Shown here: positions 7,136 to 15,584 of the stretch, piece after piece
Position numbering within the stretch: the stretch's first letter is position 1
Layout: each line of letters opens with the position of its first letter
Source of the DNA: Massilia sp. PAMC28688
Lineage (GTDB): Bacteria > Pseudomonadota > Gammaproteobacteria > Burkholderiales > Burkholderiaceae_D
Direction: 5' to 3'
Assembly (NCBI RefSeq): GCF_019443445.1
Contig: NZ_CP080378.1
Location: 3,658,001-3,722,000, forward strand
DNA: 64,000 nt
Notes under the pieces: generated by a model
The model's database searches: none
Told to the model about the DNA's origin: nothing
Seen by the model: the letters and a program-made list of their open reading frames with translations, nothing else
Made by a program: the position numbers and the translations under genes

Positions 7136-8662
7136 ATGACCACCTTGCGCCTCATTTTGGGCGATCAGCTCAATCCTCTTCACAGCTGGCTGCAAGAGCG
7201 GCGCAGCGATGTCATCTACACACTGATGGAGGTGCGTCAGGAAACCGATTATGTGGTCCACCACGCGCAAAAGGTCATCGCCATCTTTGCCGCCATGCGC
7301 GACTTTGCGCGTGCCTTGCAGGAGCAGGGGCACCGCGTGGACTACCTGGCCATTGACGATCCGCGCAATACCCAGTCCATCCCGGGCAATCTCGATCTGC
7401 TGCGCGCGCATTACCAGGCCGTTCAGGTGCAGTACCAGGCTCCCGATGAGTGGCGGCTGGATCAGCAGCTGGCCGATTACGCCGTCGCAGCGCCACCCGT
7501 GTCGATGGCCGACACGGAGCATTTCCTGACAGCGCGTGATGAGGCACAGCGGATTTTCGCCGGCCGCCACCAATGGCTGATGGAGTATTTTTACCGCCAG
7601 ATGCGGGTAACGCACCAGGTGCTGGTGGAAAAGGACAAGAAGCCCGCGGGCGGGCAGTGGAACTTCGATCACGACAACCGCAAGCCGTGGCGTGGCGATC
7701 CGCCCGAGCCGCTCGACACGCGCGCTCTGCACGATCACTCGGCGCTGTGGGAGACCATCGTGGCAGCCGGCGTGCAAAGCTTTGGCCGGCCGGACGCGGC
7801 GCGCATCGTGTGGCCGCTCAACCGCGCCGAGGCGCTGGGACACCTGGACGCCTTTATCCAGCACGGCCTGCCGCATTTCGGCGACTACCAGGATGCCATG
7901 AGCAGCAAGGCTTCGCGCCTGTTTCACTCGCTGCTCTCGTTTGCGCTCAACACCAAGATGCTGCATCCGCGCGAAGTCATCGACGAAGCACAGGACGCAT
8001 GGCGCCGGGGCCAGGCGCCGCTGCACTCGGTGGAAGGCTTCATCCGCCAGATCCTGGGCTGGCGCGAGTACGTGCGCGGGGTCTACTGGGCCAACATGCC
8101 GGGCTACCAGGAGCACAATGTGTTCGGCCACACCCAGGCCCTGCCATCCTGGTTCTGGGACGGTAAGACCAGGATGAACTGCCTGCGCCACGCCATCGGC
8201 CAGTCGCTCGATGACGCTCACGCCCACCACATCCAGCGCCTGATGGTGATCGGCAATTTCGCGCTGCTGGCAGGCCTCGATCCCAAGCTGGTGCACCAGT
8301 GGTACCTGGGCGTCTACGTCGATGCCTTCGAATGGGTGGAGATGCCCAACACGATTGGCATGAGCCAGTTTGCCGATGGCGGCCTGCTGGCGACCAAGCC
8401 GTACGTATCGAGCGCCGCCTACATTGATCGCATGAGCGACTACTGCAAGGGCTGCCACTACGACAAGAAAGCGCGCCTTGGGGACAAGGCCTGCCCGTAC
8501 AATGCGCTGTACTGGGATTTTTTCGAGCGCCATGCCGGCCGCCTGTCGGGCAACCAGCGCCTGGGCATGGTCTACAAGAACCTGGGCAGGATGGATGACG
8601 AGGCACGCGCCGCCTTCCGGCTGCGGGCGACCGAATTGCGCGCGCGCCTCGACCAGCTTTGA
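7136..8662 (+). CDS. FeS-type photolyase/cryptochrome (deoxyribodipyrimidine photolyase-related)
   Basis: This 508-residue protein belongs to the FeS-BCP class (PhrB/CryB-like). It has an N-terminal Rossmann-like domain opening Leu-Arg-Leu-Ile-Leu-Gly-Asp-Gln-Leu and a helical FAD domain with His-His-Ile-Gln-Arg-Leu-Met. Four cysteines match a [4Fe-4S] cluster: one in Met-Asn-Cys-Leu-Arg-His, the Cys-x2-Cys of the Tyr-Cys-Lys-Gly-Cys stretch, and one in Ala-Cys-Pro-Tyr-Asn. Members repair (6-4) photoproducts or act as light-signalling cryptochromes. I chose ATG 7136 because homologous proteins start at this Thr-Thr-Leu-Arg segment; the frame extends back to 7061. It is divergent from the phytochrome gene, forming a light-related locus. 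Confidence 0.92.
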   Translation: MTTLRLILGDQLNPLHSWLQERRSDVIYTLMEVRQETDYVVHHAQKVIAIFAAMRDFARALQEQGHRVDYLAIDDPRNTQSIPGNLDLLRAHYQAVQVQYQAPDEWRLDQQLADYAVAAPPVSMADTEHFLTARDEAQRIFAGRHQWLMEYFYRQMRVTHQVLVEKDKKPAGGQWNFDHDNRKPWRGDPPEPLDTRALHDHSALWETIVAAGVQSFGRPDAARIVWPLNRAEALGHLDAFIQHGLPHFGDYQDAMSSKASRLFHSLLSFALNTKMLHPREVIDEAQDAWRRGQAPLHSVEGFIRQILGWREYVRGVYWANMPGYQEHNVFGHTQALPSWFWDGKTRMNCLRHAIGQSLDDAHAHHIQRLMVIGNFALLAGLDPKLVHQWYLGVYVDAFEWVEMPNTIGMSQFADGGLLATKPYVSSAAYIDRMSDYCKGCHYDKKARLGDKACPYNALYWDFFERHAGRLSGNQRLGMVYKNLGRMDDEARAAFRLRATELRARLDQL

Positions 8663-8681
8663 TCAACTCACCGGCATCAAC

Positions 8682-9605
8682 ATGACACTGCATATTCAAA
8701 CGCCATTGATTGAATTGGCCGCGCTCGCCGGCGGCGCCGCGCACCGCACGGTGTGGCTCAAGATGGAAGCGCTGCAGCCGCCAGGCTCGTTCAAGATCCG
8801 TGGCATCGGCTTTGCGTGCCAGGAGTATGTGCGGCGCGGGGCGCGCCGCTTCATCTCCTCATCGGGCGGCAATGCCGGCATCGCCGCCGCCTATGCCGGC
8901 AGGCGCCTGGGCGTGCCGGTTGTGGTGGTGGTGCCGGAAACGACCACGGCCCGCGCGCGCGACCTGATCGCCCGCGAGCAGGCCGAGATCATTGTCCATG
9001 GCGCTTCATTCCAGGAGGCCAATGCGCTGGCCCAGACCATGGTGGGTGCGCACGATGCCTTCATCCACCCCTTTGACGACCCGCTGCTGTGGGAGGGCCA
9101 TGCCGGCATGATCGACGAAGTGGCAGCTGCCGGTGTGAAGCCCGACGCAGTGGTGCTGTCGGTGGGCGGGGGCGGTCTGCTGTGCGGGGTGGTGCAGGGG
9201 ATGCGCCGCAACGGCTGGCACGACGTGCCGGTCGTGGCAGTGGAAACGCAGGGTGCCGATTCGCTGGCCCAGGCCATGCAGGCCGGGGCGCCCGTGGAGC
9301 TGCCGGCCATTTCAAGCATTGCCACGTCGCTCGGCGCGCGCCGCGTGGCCGGCCAGGCACTGGCCTGGGCCGCCGGCGCGCATCCGGTCCACAGCGTGGT
9401 CGTCAGCGATGCCGCGGCGGTGGCCGCGTGCCTGCGCTTCATGGACGACCAACGGGTGGTGGTGGAGCCGGCCTGCGGCGCATCGCTGGCAGCCGTCTAC
9501 GACGGCGCGCCCCAGCTTGCGGCCTGCTCGAACATTCTCGTTATCGTGTGCGGCGGCGTGACGGCCAGCGTGGCCCAGCTGCACAAGTGGGCAGGCCAGT
9601 CCTAA
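8682..9605 (+). CDS. PLP-dependent serine/threonine dehydratase-like enzyme
   Basis: This 307-residue fold-type II PLP enzyme has Lys38 in Pro-Pro-Gly-Ser-Phe-Lys-Ile-Arg-Gly as the Schiff-base lysine. It also has Ser-Ser-Gly-Gly-Asn-Ala-Gly for substrate and cofactor binding and a Gly-Gly-Gly-Gly-Leu-Leu phosphate loop. The size and lack of an ACT domain fit catabolic L-serine/L-threonine ammonia-lyases, which give pyruvate or 2-oxobutyrate. Exact substrate is not assignable. It starts 19 bases after the photolyase stop and probably shares its transcript. Its stop overlaps the stop of the convergent lipase gene. Confidence 0.85.
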   Translation: MTLHIQTPLIELAALAGGAAHRTVWLKMEALQPPGSFKIRGIGFACQEYVRRGARRFISSSGGNAGIAAAYAGRRLGVPVVVVVPETTTARARDLIAREQAEIIVHGASFQEANALAQTMVGAHDAFIHPFDDPLLWEGHAGMIDEVAAAGVKPDAVVLSVGGGGLLCGVVQGMRRNGWHDVPVVAVETQGADSLAQAMQAGAPVELPAISSIATSLGARRVAGQALAWAAGAHPVHSVVVSDAAAVAACLRFMDDQRVVVEPACGASLAAVYDGAPQLAACSNILVIVCGGVTASVAQLHKWAGQS

Positions 9606-10891
9606 AGGCGATACAGGATGGCCGCAATGCCATCGTAGATCGGATAGGCGCGCTCGCCCGAGCGCGGCCAGCCGAGGACATCGAAGTGGTCGTAGGTGCG
9701 GTAGTGGCCCAGGAAATTCCACGTGCCGCGCACTGCGGTGCCGTCGTAATTGCGCACCGGTTGCCCGGCCGGTGAGCGCATGCTCACGGCATTGACCACG
9801 CCGTCATTGGGAAACCAGGCGCTGTCCACCGGCACCCGGCCGGGGCCGGACTGGGTGTAGGAACCCAGGCCCCGGCGCGCCAGCGATGGCACAATCCATT
9901 CGCCTGCGTACGGTTTGGTCAGGGGCGCCATGTCGGCCCTGGGGTAGTGGTACTGGCGCTGCTGCAGCGGCGCGATCAGGCGGTCGGTCTGGTTGCAGCA
10001 CCAGGCGCCAGGCTCGGTGGCCGAATTGGCGATTGAAAAATAGTAGACGTGGGGCGAGGTCTTGACCCAGCTGTTAAATTCGCGCGCGCCGTCCGGCCCC
10101 ATCTCCCACTGCGCCGAATCGAAATTATCCTGGTTCCACAGGCGCGGCGAAAACAGCGGCTGCAGGTAGCTGCGTGCGGTAGGAGCGGGCGCGCGTGCGG
10201 GCAGGGGCGTGGGCGCCGGGTCGGCCACGCGCGCAATGCCGGCCGCAAGGTCCATGGCGACCGGGCCAAAATGGCCAATGGCGTCGCGCAGGCTGGTGCC
10301 GTTGTGGGGGGCGGAAATGGAAGTGGCGCTGATGACCCAGCCGATCTTGCCGCCCTTGTACAGCTCGCCGTCGCCTTCGTCGCCGTGGGGTGAACCGTTT
10401 TCCAGCAACTGGATCAGCGAGCGCATGGTCTGCCCACCCTGGCTGTGGCCGATCAGGTGGATGGGATGCTCGGCATCCCATTGCGGATACAGGGCGGGCG
10501 GGTAGTTCCCGGGATTGTTGGCAGGGTCGGCAGCCCAGCACTTGCCGGGTGGGCGGCGCTCTTCGAGGTGCTGAAAATGAATGGTGTGCAGGCGGCCATA
10601 ATCGACGCAGCCGCCCTTGATTTGATAGTAGAGTTCGGCTGAACGGTCCCAGCTCGAACTGATGGAACCGACTGTCGCCACCAGGATGGTGTGCTGGCCA
10701 TGGTGCTGGCGCATGTGGCCGGCAATATCGCCGAATCCGCCCCAGTACTTGAAACCGCTGCGCGTAAATTGCTCGGGCCCGAAGCCGAGGAAGCCATGCA
10801 CCAGCACGATGGGGTAATTATTGGCAGCGCAGGCATCTGGCACCATGAGGGACAAGATGCCCGCCAGAACGATGTTGACGATGCGAAGCAT
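9602..10891 (-). CDS. Exported triacylglycerol lipase (family I.5/I.6-like)
   Basis: This 429-residue precursor has a cleavable signal peptide (hydrophobic residues ~4-18, probable cleavage after Ala-Cys-Ala at 20-22). The mature protein begins near Asn-Asn-Tyr-Pro-Ile-Val-Leu-Val-His-Gly, the oxyanion-hole strand of lipases. The nucleophile elbow is Gly148-His-Ser150-Gln-Gly-Gly. The long lid and insert regions and the Trp-Asp-Arg-Ser-Ala-Glu-Leu-Tyr-Tyr segment resemble the large staphylococcal/Geobacillus lipases. It is predicted to be secreted and to hydrolyse long-chain acylglycerols. It overlaps the convergent PLP gene by 4 bases at the stops (CTAA). Confidence 0.88.
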   Translation of the reverse strand: MLRIVNIVLAGILSLMVPDACAANNYPIVLVHGFLGFGPEQFTRSGFKYWGGFGDIAGHMRQHHGQHTILVATVGSISSSWDRSAELYYQIKGGCVDYGRLHTIHFQHLEERRPPGKCWAADPANNPGNYPPALYPQWDAEHPIHLIGHSQGGQTMRSLIQLLENGSPHGDEGDGELYKGGKIGWVISATSISAPHNGTSLRDAIGHFGPVAMDLAAGIARVADPAPTPLPARAPAPTARSYLQPLFSPRLWNQDNFDSAQWEMGPDGAREFNSWVKTSPHVYYFSIANSATEPGAWCCNQTDRLIAPLQQRQYHYPRADMAPLTKPYAGEWIVPSLARRGLGSYTQSGPGRVPVDSAWFPNDGVVNAVSMRSPAGQPVRNYDGTAVRGTWNFLGHYRTYDHFDVLGWPRSGERAYPIYDGIAAILYRL

Positions 10892-10985
10892 GACGAACTT
10901 CCGGACAAAGAGGTCGCCACGATCTTAACGATATTTTTGGGCCCGGTCTTGAAGTAAAACAAACTTTGGCTGAGCCGGGCACCGC

Positions 10986-12257
10986 TTATGGCGCAGCGCC
11001 TTCGGCGTTGGCGGCCATGGTGTCGCTGCCTGCAGTGGCGGCGATGGCACCGGGCGCCCGCGGCTCGCCCTGCCAGACGACATAATCATCCACCGAATAT
11101 AGCTGGCAGGGCTGGCCGCTTTTTTGGGCGCAGGTAGCCAGGGCGCGCGTGTCCGGCTCTTCGCCTTCCTCGGCCCAGCACCAGGCGCCGCTGGCCGAGA
11201 CGGCAAACGCGCGCGGCGTCATCTTGCCCAGGTATTCGCGGTAGGCTGCGCGTCCCTGCTCGCTCAGGTAAGGGACGGCGTCGATGTCGTCGACGCGCGC
11301 AAAATCGGTGCGCACCGGGCCGGGCAGTTGCGTGACCACATATTTTTCGCGGGTCGGCATGCCCACCTGCTGCAGGAAACGCTCGGCTTCCGGCCACCAG
11401 ATCTTTTCGCCATCGCGGCTGGCCAGCATGCCATGCGAGTCGCGCTTGAAGATGCCGAATTCGTGCAGGCGCGCGCGCCCGCCGGCGCGGACGAAAGCGG
11501 TGTGCATGCGGGCCACGAGGTCGGGCCCGAACAGGGAATCGTTGATCCCGTACATCCACAGGCTGGGCACCTTGTTCGCCTCTCCATAGACACCAAAGGC
11601 GCGCACCAGTTCCGCGCGCCAGTCGCATCCGGCCCCATCATCGCGCAGGCCGCCGGCAAAATTGATCAGGCCGCGCACGCCCGGCACCGCCTGCGTGCCC
11701 AGGGCAATCGTGGCCAGGCCGCCGTAGGACTGGCCAGCAATGATGATGCGCTGTTCATCAATCCAGGGTTGCGTGCGGGCGAAGGCGATGGTGGCAAGCA
11801 CGTCCGCCGCCTGCGCCATGCCATTGGCCGTCATGTTGCAGCCATGGTCAGCATAGGTGCCGGTGGAGTTGGCAAAACCCTGGCGCATGGGAACCAGCAC
11901 CGCGTAGCCGCGCTTGACGAAGGCCGTTGCCATGAAGATGAAGCGGTCGCGCGACTGGTAGCGCGGGTCGCCTGCTTCCTTGCCATGGTTAATGACCAGC
12001 AGGGGGAAGGGCCCGGGGCCATTCGGGCGGAACACGGTGGTTTGCAGCCGGGCGCTGTTGGCGGCGCCGGCCGGAATCATGATGACGTGCTCGTTCAGAC
12101 GAAAATCAATGGGAAGTTCTTGTTCGATCGCCAAGGCCGGGAGCAGGGTGAAGCCGACAACGGAGAAGGTCGCGATGCGATGCGCAACACGGCGCAGGTG
12201 GGTCAGTGCGGTACGAATGATGGCTCCCGATAAATTGGATTGCCTGAAGGAATGCAT
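10986..12257 (-). CDS. Exported alpha/beta hydrolase (dienelactone hydrolase / acyl-peptidase type)
   Basis: The 423-residue protein has a hydrophobic N-terminal segment (~28-44) consistent with a signal peptide or anchor. The catalytic domain carries Gly175-Gln-Ser177-Tyr-Gly-Gly as nucleophile elbow. An Asp lies in Tyr-Gly-Ile-Asn-Asp-Ser and a His in Arg-Asp-Ser-His-Gly-Met, a complete Ser-Asp-His triad. A C-terminal ~100-residue region has several Cys and Trp and no recognised fold. The substrate is unknown; peptides or esters are possible. It lies upstream of the lipase on the same strand (94-bp gap), so a joint hydrolytic function is plausible. Confidence 0.82.
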   Translation of the reverse strand: MHSFRQSNLSGAIIRTALTHLRRVAHRIATFSVVGFTLLPALAIEQELPIDFRLNEHVIMIPAGAANSARLQTTVFRPNGPGPFPLLVINHGKEAGDPRYQSRDRFIFMATAFVKRGYAVLVPMRQGFANSTGTYADHGCNMTANGMAQAADVLATIAFARTQPWIDEQRIIIAGQSYGGLATIALGTQAVPGVRGLINFAGGLRDDGAGCDWRAELVRAFGVYGEANKVPSLWMYGINDSLFGPDLVARMHTAFVRAGGRARLHEFGIFKRDSHGMLASRDGEKIWWPEAERFLQQVGMPTREKYVVTQLPGPVRTDFARVDDIDAVPYLSEQGRAAYREYLGKMTPRAFAVSASGAWCWAEEGEEPDTRALATCAQKSGQPCQLYSVDDYVVWQGEPRAPGAIAATAGSDTMAANAEGAAP

Positions 12258-12483
12258 TCGATTCTATGCATGAGTAAATTCATGGGCAATACCCGTTTTG
12301 ATAATTTTCGCGTAGGAAATCAAAAATAATGATCGTTATCGGTGTTTCGCTTGTGCGTCTGGCAAGCTGCATGGCGCGACAAGCTTGTCCGGCATGGCAA
12401 GCTGGTGGAAACTTGCGCGGTGTCATGAGCCGGAGATGGGCGGGCACGGAAAATGCCGAGACACGTCATTCTTTGCCCACACC

Positions 12484-13704
12484 ATGGACACGCCGATCTG
12501 CAACGACCCTCAACTGGACAATGGATGCGCGCCCCGCGACACTGGACACAGCTTGTCCAGCCCGTGGACGGTACAGATCGCCACCGGGCGCGCCGGCGAC
12601 CCCGCTTTCCGCGCCCAATGGCTGTCCCTGGTGGAAGGAGGGCAAAGTGCCCAAAAGCTGTATCAGTTGCCGGCATTTTTCGACGCTATCGCCGACTCGG
12701 ACGGCGGCCAAGCGCCGGTCGAGCTGGTCACTGTCACCCGGGCCGGGACCTTGCTGGCGGTGGTGCCCGTCCGGTTCGGCGTGCTGGAACTGGCGTTCAA
12801 TATCGGACCGCTGGTGTTGTGGCGCAAGCAACTTGCAACAATGAGCATGCTGGGCAGTCTCCCGGCCCAGGGCAGCCATCAGGTCCCGCTCGCCCTGGTG
12901 GCAAGCGAGGTCCTGGCCTTGTATCCGCAGGCCGCCGCCGTATTCCTGCAAGCATTGCCGCGCGAGGGCGGCCATTGGCAGCAATTACTGGAGGGAAGGG
13001 CCCAGGGTGTGCAGCCGGCAATGGTCAGCGACTGGCGCGCCTGCCACACCATGCCGGTACCGCCGTCGGTGGAGGCCTACATGCAGCAGTTCACCAGCAA
13101 GAAGCGCTATAACATCAGGCGCCAGGTGCGCCAGTTGGCCGATGCCTGCGGGCCGGTCAGCCTGTCGCGGATCGCGCAGGCGAACCAGATTGATGCCTTG
13201 TTTGACGCGCTGGCGCACTTGCTCGACCGCGACGCCGGGGCGGCCCTGCAGCGCCGGCTGACGGTAGACGCCCTCGCGCGCCATAGCTTGCTGTTATGCT
13301 ACGTGCTGCGCGCGGGCGAAGCGGTGATGGGCGTGATCGTCGCCACTCGCTCATCGAGCGTGCTGCATATTCACAACATCTTTACCAATGAGGGCTACCG
13401 TCACCTGTCCGTGGGGGCGACCGTCATGCAACTGGCGATGGAAGATCTAATTGGCATGAACTGTTTTAAACTGATCGACTTCGGTTACGGAACGCCTAAG
13501 CATGCGTTCAGCTCATCGCAGCTTCTGGAGATGCGGGCCCAGGTCGCCGTGGTGCGCCGCAGTCAAGCCATCCGCCACCTGTTCGCCGCCCATCAGGCAT
13601 GTCAAGCCGTGGCCGAACAGCTGGTCGGCCTCGCCAAAAAGATGCGCTCAGCCTGGCGCCGGGCGCGCCGCGCCAGCCAAGCACGGGTGAGCATGTTCCG
13701 ATGA
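12484..13704 (+). CDS. GNAT/FemAB-like acetyltransferase (BioF2/CelD-like)
   Basis: From ATG 12484 the protein is 406 residues. The frame is open further upstream, with ATGs at 12394 and 12436 and a TTG at 12385. No start has a convincing ribosome site, so the N-terminus is uncertain. The C-terminal half contains a basic Tyr-Asn-Ile-Arg-Arg-Gln-Val-Arg segment, a hydrophobic strand with Gly-Val-Ile-Val-Ala, and Ile-Asp-Phe-Gly-Tyr-Gly, typical of the acetyltransferase-6 fold. Relatives acylate sugars or peptides in envelope or polysaccharide synthesis. The ending is Arg/Lys-rich. Its stop overlaps the start of tapT (ATGA), indicating co-translation. Confidence 0.75.
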   Translation: MDTPICNDPQLDNGCAPRDTGHSLSSPWTVQIATGRAGDPAFRAQWLSLVEGGQSAQKLYQLPAFFDAIADSDGGQAPVELVTVTRAGTLLAVVPVRFGVLELAFNIGPLVLWRKQLATMSMLGSLPAQGSHQVPLALVASEVLALYPQAAAVFLQALPREGGHWQQLLEGRAQGVQPAMVSDWRACHTMPVPPSVEAYMQQFTSKKRYNIRRQVRQLADACGPVSLSRIAQANQIDALFDALAHLLDRDAGAALQRRLTVDALARHSLLLCYVLRAGEAVMGVIVATRSSSVLHIHNIFTNEGYRHLSVGATVMQLAMEDLIGMNCFKLIDFGYGTPKHAFSSSQLLEMRAQVAVVRRSQAIRHLFAAHQACQAVAEQLVGLAKKMRSAWRRARRASQARVSMFR

Positions 13705-14348
13705 GCCGGCGTGCCCATTGCCCCCGTTGTACCCGCCCGCTGTCCGCCTGCATCTGCCGCTGGATTACACCGGTGCACAGCGCGGCGCCCTTGCTGATCC
13801 TGCAGCATCCGCTGGAAGTGAACAATGCCAAAGGCAGCGCACGCCTGCTGCAGCTCAGTGTCGACCAGGCCGCGCTGGCGGTCGGCGAAAGCTTCGACCC
13901 CCAGGCCCTGGCCGCCATGCTGTCAGAGGGTGGCCGCCTGCCCGTGCTGCTCTATCCGGACCTGCCTGGCGAGCGGGAACTCGGCCTGCCGGCGCCGCCG
14001 GCCTGCGAACCCGCGCAGATGGCCGACCCCGCCCGTGTGCGCCTGGTGATACTGGACGGGACCTGGCGCAAGAGCCGCAAGATGCTGTACCTGAACCCGG
14101 CGCTGCAAGCCCTGCCACGGCTGGCACTGGCGGCAGTGCCGGCAACGCATTACACCATCCGCAAGGCGCACGCGCCGCACCAGCTATCGACCTTGGAAGC
14201 TGCCTGCCACGCGCTCGGCCAGCTGCACGGGGACGACACGGCCTTCCTGCCGCTGTTGCAGGCCTTTGATGACTTTGTTGCGCATTTCCATGCTACCTCG
14301 GGCAAACTTGCACTATCGGCCAGACACGGATTGGCGAATCGCGCTTGA
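13701..14348 (+). CDS. tapT: DTW-domain tRNA-uridine aminocarboxypropyltransferase
   Basis: This 215-residue protein has the family signature Asp119-Gly-Thr-Trp122 followed by Arg-Lys-Ser. Its N-terminal zinc-type cysteines are Cys7, Cys10, Cys17 and Cys19. DTW proteins (TapT/TuaA) transfer the aminocarboxypropyl group of SAM to uridine-47 of tRNA to give acp3U. I chose ATG 13701 because it forms an ATGA overlap with the upstream gene and places the Cys-x2-Cys close to the N-terminus, as in the family. The longer frame from 13599 would lie inside the upstream gene. Confidence 0.9.
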   Translation: MSRRAHCPRCTRPLSACICRWITPVHSAAPLLILQHPLEVNNAKGSARLLQLSVDQAALAVGESFDPQALAAMLSEGGRLPVLLYPDLPGERELGLPAPPACEPAQMADPARVRLVILDGTWRKSRKMLYLNPALQALPRLALAAVPATHYTIRKAHAPHQLSTLEAACHALGQLHGDDTAFLPLLQAFDDFVAHFHATSGKLALSARHGLANRA

Positions 14349-14371
14349 ATCGCCGGAGCGGTGGCCGTAGA
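14343..14371 (+). promoter_or_regulatory. Sigma-70 promoter of the radical SAM gene
   Basis: The -35 TTGAAT (14343-14348) and -10 TAGAAT (14366-14371) are separated by exactly 17 bases. The predicted transcription start, around 14378, falls inside the LexA box. Confidence 0.75.
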
Positions 14372-14390
14372 ATACTGTATGTTTATACAG
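14371..14390. promoter_or_regulatory. LexA (SOS) operator
   Basis: TACTGTATGTTTATACAGTT has the CTGT-N8-ACAG core and matches 17 of 20 positions of the enterobacterial LexA consensus. It overlaps the end of the -10 box and the presumed start site. It ends 13 bases before the GTG start, a position where bound LexA would block transcription. Confidence 0.88.
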
Positions 14391-14403
14391 TTCAGAGGCA
14401 GCC

Positions 14404-15564
14404 GTGAGCGATCCCAACAATCAGTCTGAAGAACGCGTCATGCTGCCGCCGCGGCCGCTGTCGGCTACCAAGGGCAGGGGCGCCGTATCCAATCTCCAGG
14501 GGCGGTACGAAGTCAACGGCCGCGAAAGCTTTGACGACGGCTGGACCCATGACGATGAACAGGCCCCACCTTTCAAGACCCAGGTTACGGACGAGTTCGC
14601 AAAAACCATCCTGAGCCGCAATGCCTCGCCCGACATTCCATTTGATGTCTCGCTCAATCCCTACCGCGGCTGCGAGCATGGCTGCATTTACTGTTTCGCC
14701 CGTCCCACCCACAGCTATCTGGGCCTGTCCCCGGGCCTGGACTTTGAAAGCCGCCTGTTTGCCAAGGTAAATGCGGCCGATCTGCTGCGCCGTGAACTGG
14801 CCAAGCCTTCCTATGTGCCGCAGTCCATCGCCATTGGCGTCAACACCGATGCCTACCAGCCTTGCGAGCGCGAATTGCGCATCACGCGCCGGGTGCTGGA
14901 AGTGCTGCACGACTGCGAGCATCCGGTGGCAATGATATCCAAGTCATCGCTCATGGAGCGCGATATCGACCTGCTGGCGCCCATGGCGGCCAAGAACCAG
15001 GCCATTGCCGCCATCACGCTCACCACGCTTGACCCCGCTATCTCCCGCACGCTCGAGCCACGGGCCGCGGCGCCCGCGCGCCGGCTACGCACCATCCGCA
15101 CGCTGGCAGAGGCAGGCATCCCGGTCCGCGTGAGCGTGGCGCCTGTCATTCCTTTCGTGACCGAGCCGGAACTGGAGCGCGTCCTGGAAGCGGCGCGCGA
15201 TGCCGGTGCCGTCAGCGCCCACTACGTGGTGCTGCGCCTGCCGTGGGAGGTCAACCCCCTGTTCCAGCAGTGGCTGGAGGCGCACTTTCCGGAGCGGGCC
15301 CAGCGGGTGATGAACCGCGTGCGCGACATGCGGGGTGGCAAGGACTACGACAGCGACTTCAGCAAGCGCATGCACGGTGAAGGCGTATGGGCTGACCTCA
15401 TCCGCCAGCGCTTCGTCAAGGCTTGCGAGCGCCTGGGCATGGGGTTGCAGGGCAGCCGTTTCGGACAGCTTGATGCGTCCCGCTTCAGGCGGCCGCAAGT
15501 GGTGCCGCCCGCCAAGGTCAAGCAGTGTGGCAACGCTACCGGGCAGCTCGACCTGTTTTCCTGA
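14404..15564 (+). CDS. PA0069-family radical SAM protein
   Basis: This 386-residue radical SAM enzyme has Cys90-x3-Cys94-x2-Cys97 (Cys-Glu-His-Gly-Cys-Ile-Tyr-Cys) for the [4Fe-4S] cluster. It is followed by the family-specific Phe-Ala-Arg-Pro-Thr-His-Ser-Tyr. The layout fits the PA0069 / spore-photoproduct-lyase-related group. Its reaction is unknown; the kinship to SplB and the LexA box in front suggest a DNA-damage role. Translation starts at a GTG. The C-terminus carries a Cys (Lys-Gln-Cys-Gly-Asn). Confidence 0.9.
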   Translation: MSDPNNQSEERVMLPPRPLSATKGRGAVSNLQGRYEVNGRESFDDGWTHDDEQAPPFKTQVTDEFAKTILSRNASPDIPFDVSLNPYRGCEHGCIYCFARPTHSYLGLSPGLDFESRLFAKVNAADLLRRELAKPSYVPQSIAIGVNTDAYQPCERELRITRRVLEVLHDCEHPVAMISKSSLMERDIDLLAPMAAKNQAIAAITLTTLDPAISRTLEPRAAAPARRLRTIRTLAEAGIPVRVSVAPVIPFVTEPELERVLEAARDAGAVSAHYVVLRLPWEVNPLFQQWLEAHFPERAQRVMNRVRDMRGGKDYDSDFSKRMHGEGVWADLIRQRFVKACERLGMGLQGSRFGQLDASRFRRPQVVPPAKVKQCGNATGQLDLFS

Positions 15565-15584
15565 CGCGCGCACGCAAATGGAGG

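Noticed and set aside
12320..12342. Fur-box-like AT-rich sequence (AATAATGATCGTTATC)
   Set aside because: It matches only part of the 19-bp consensus, and the downstream gene has no iron-related role.
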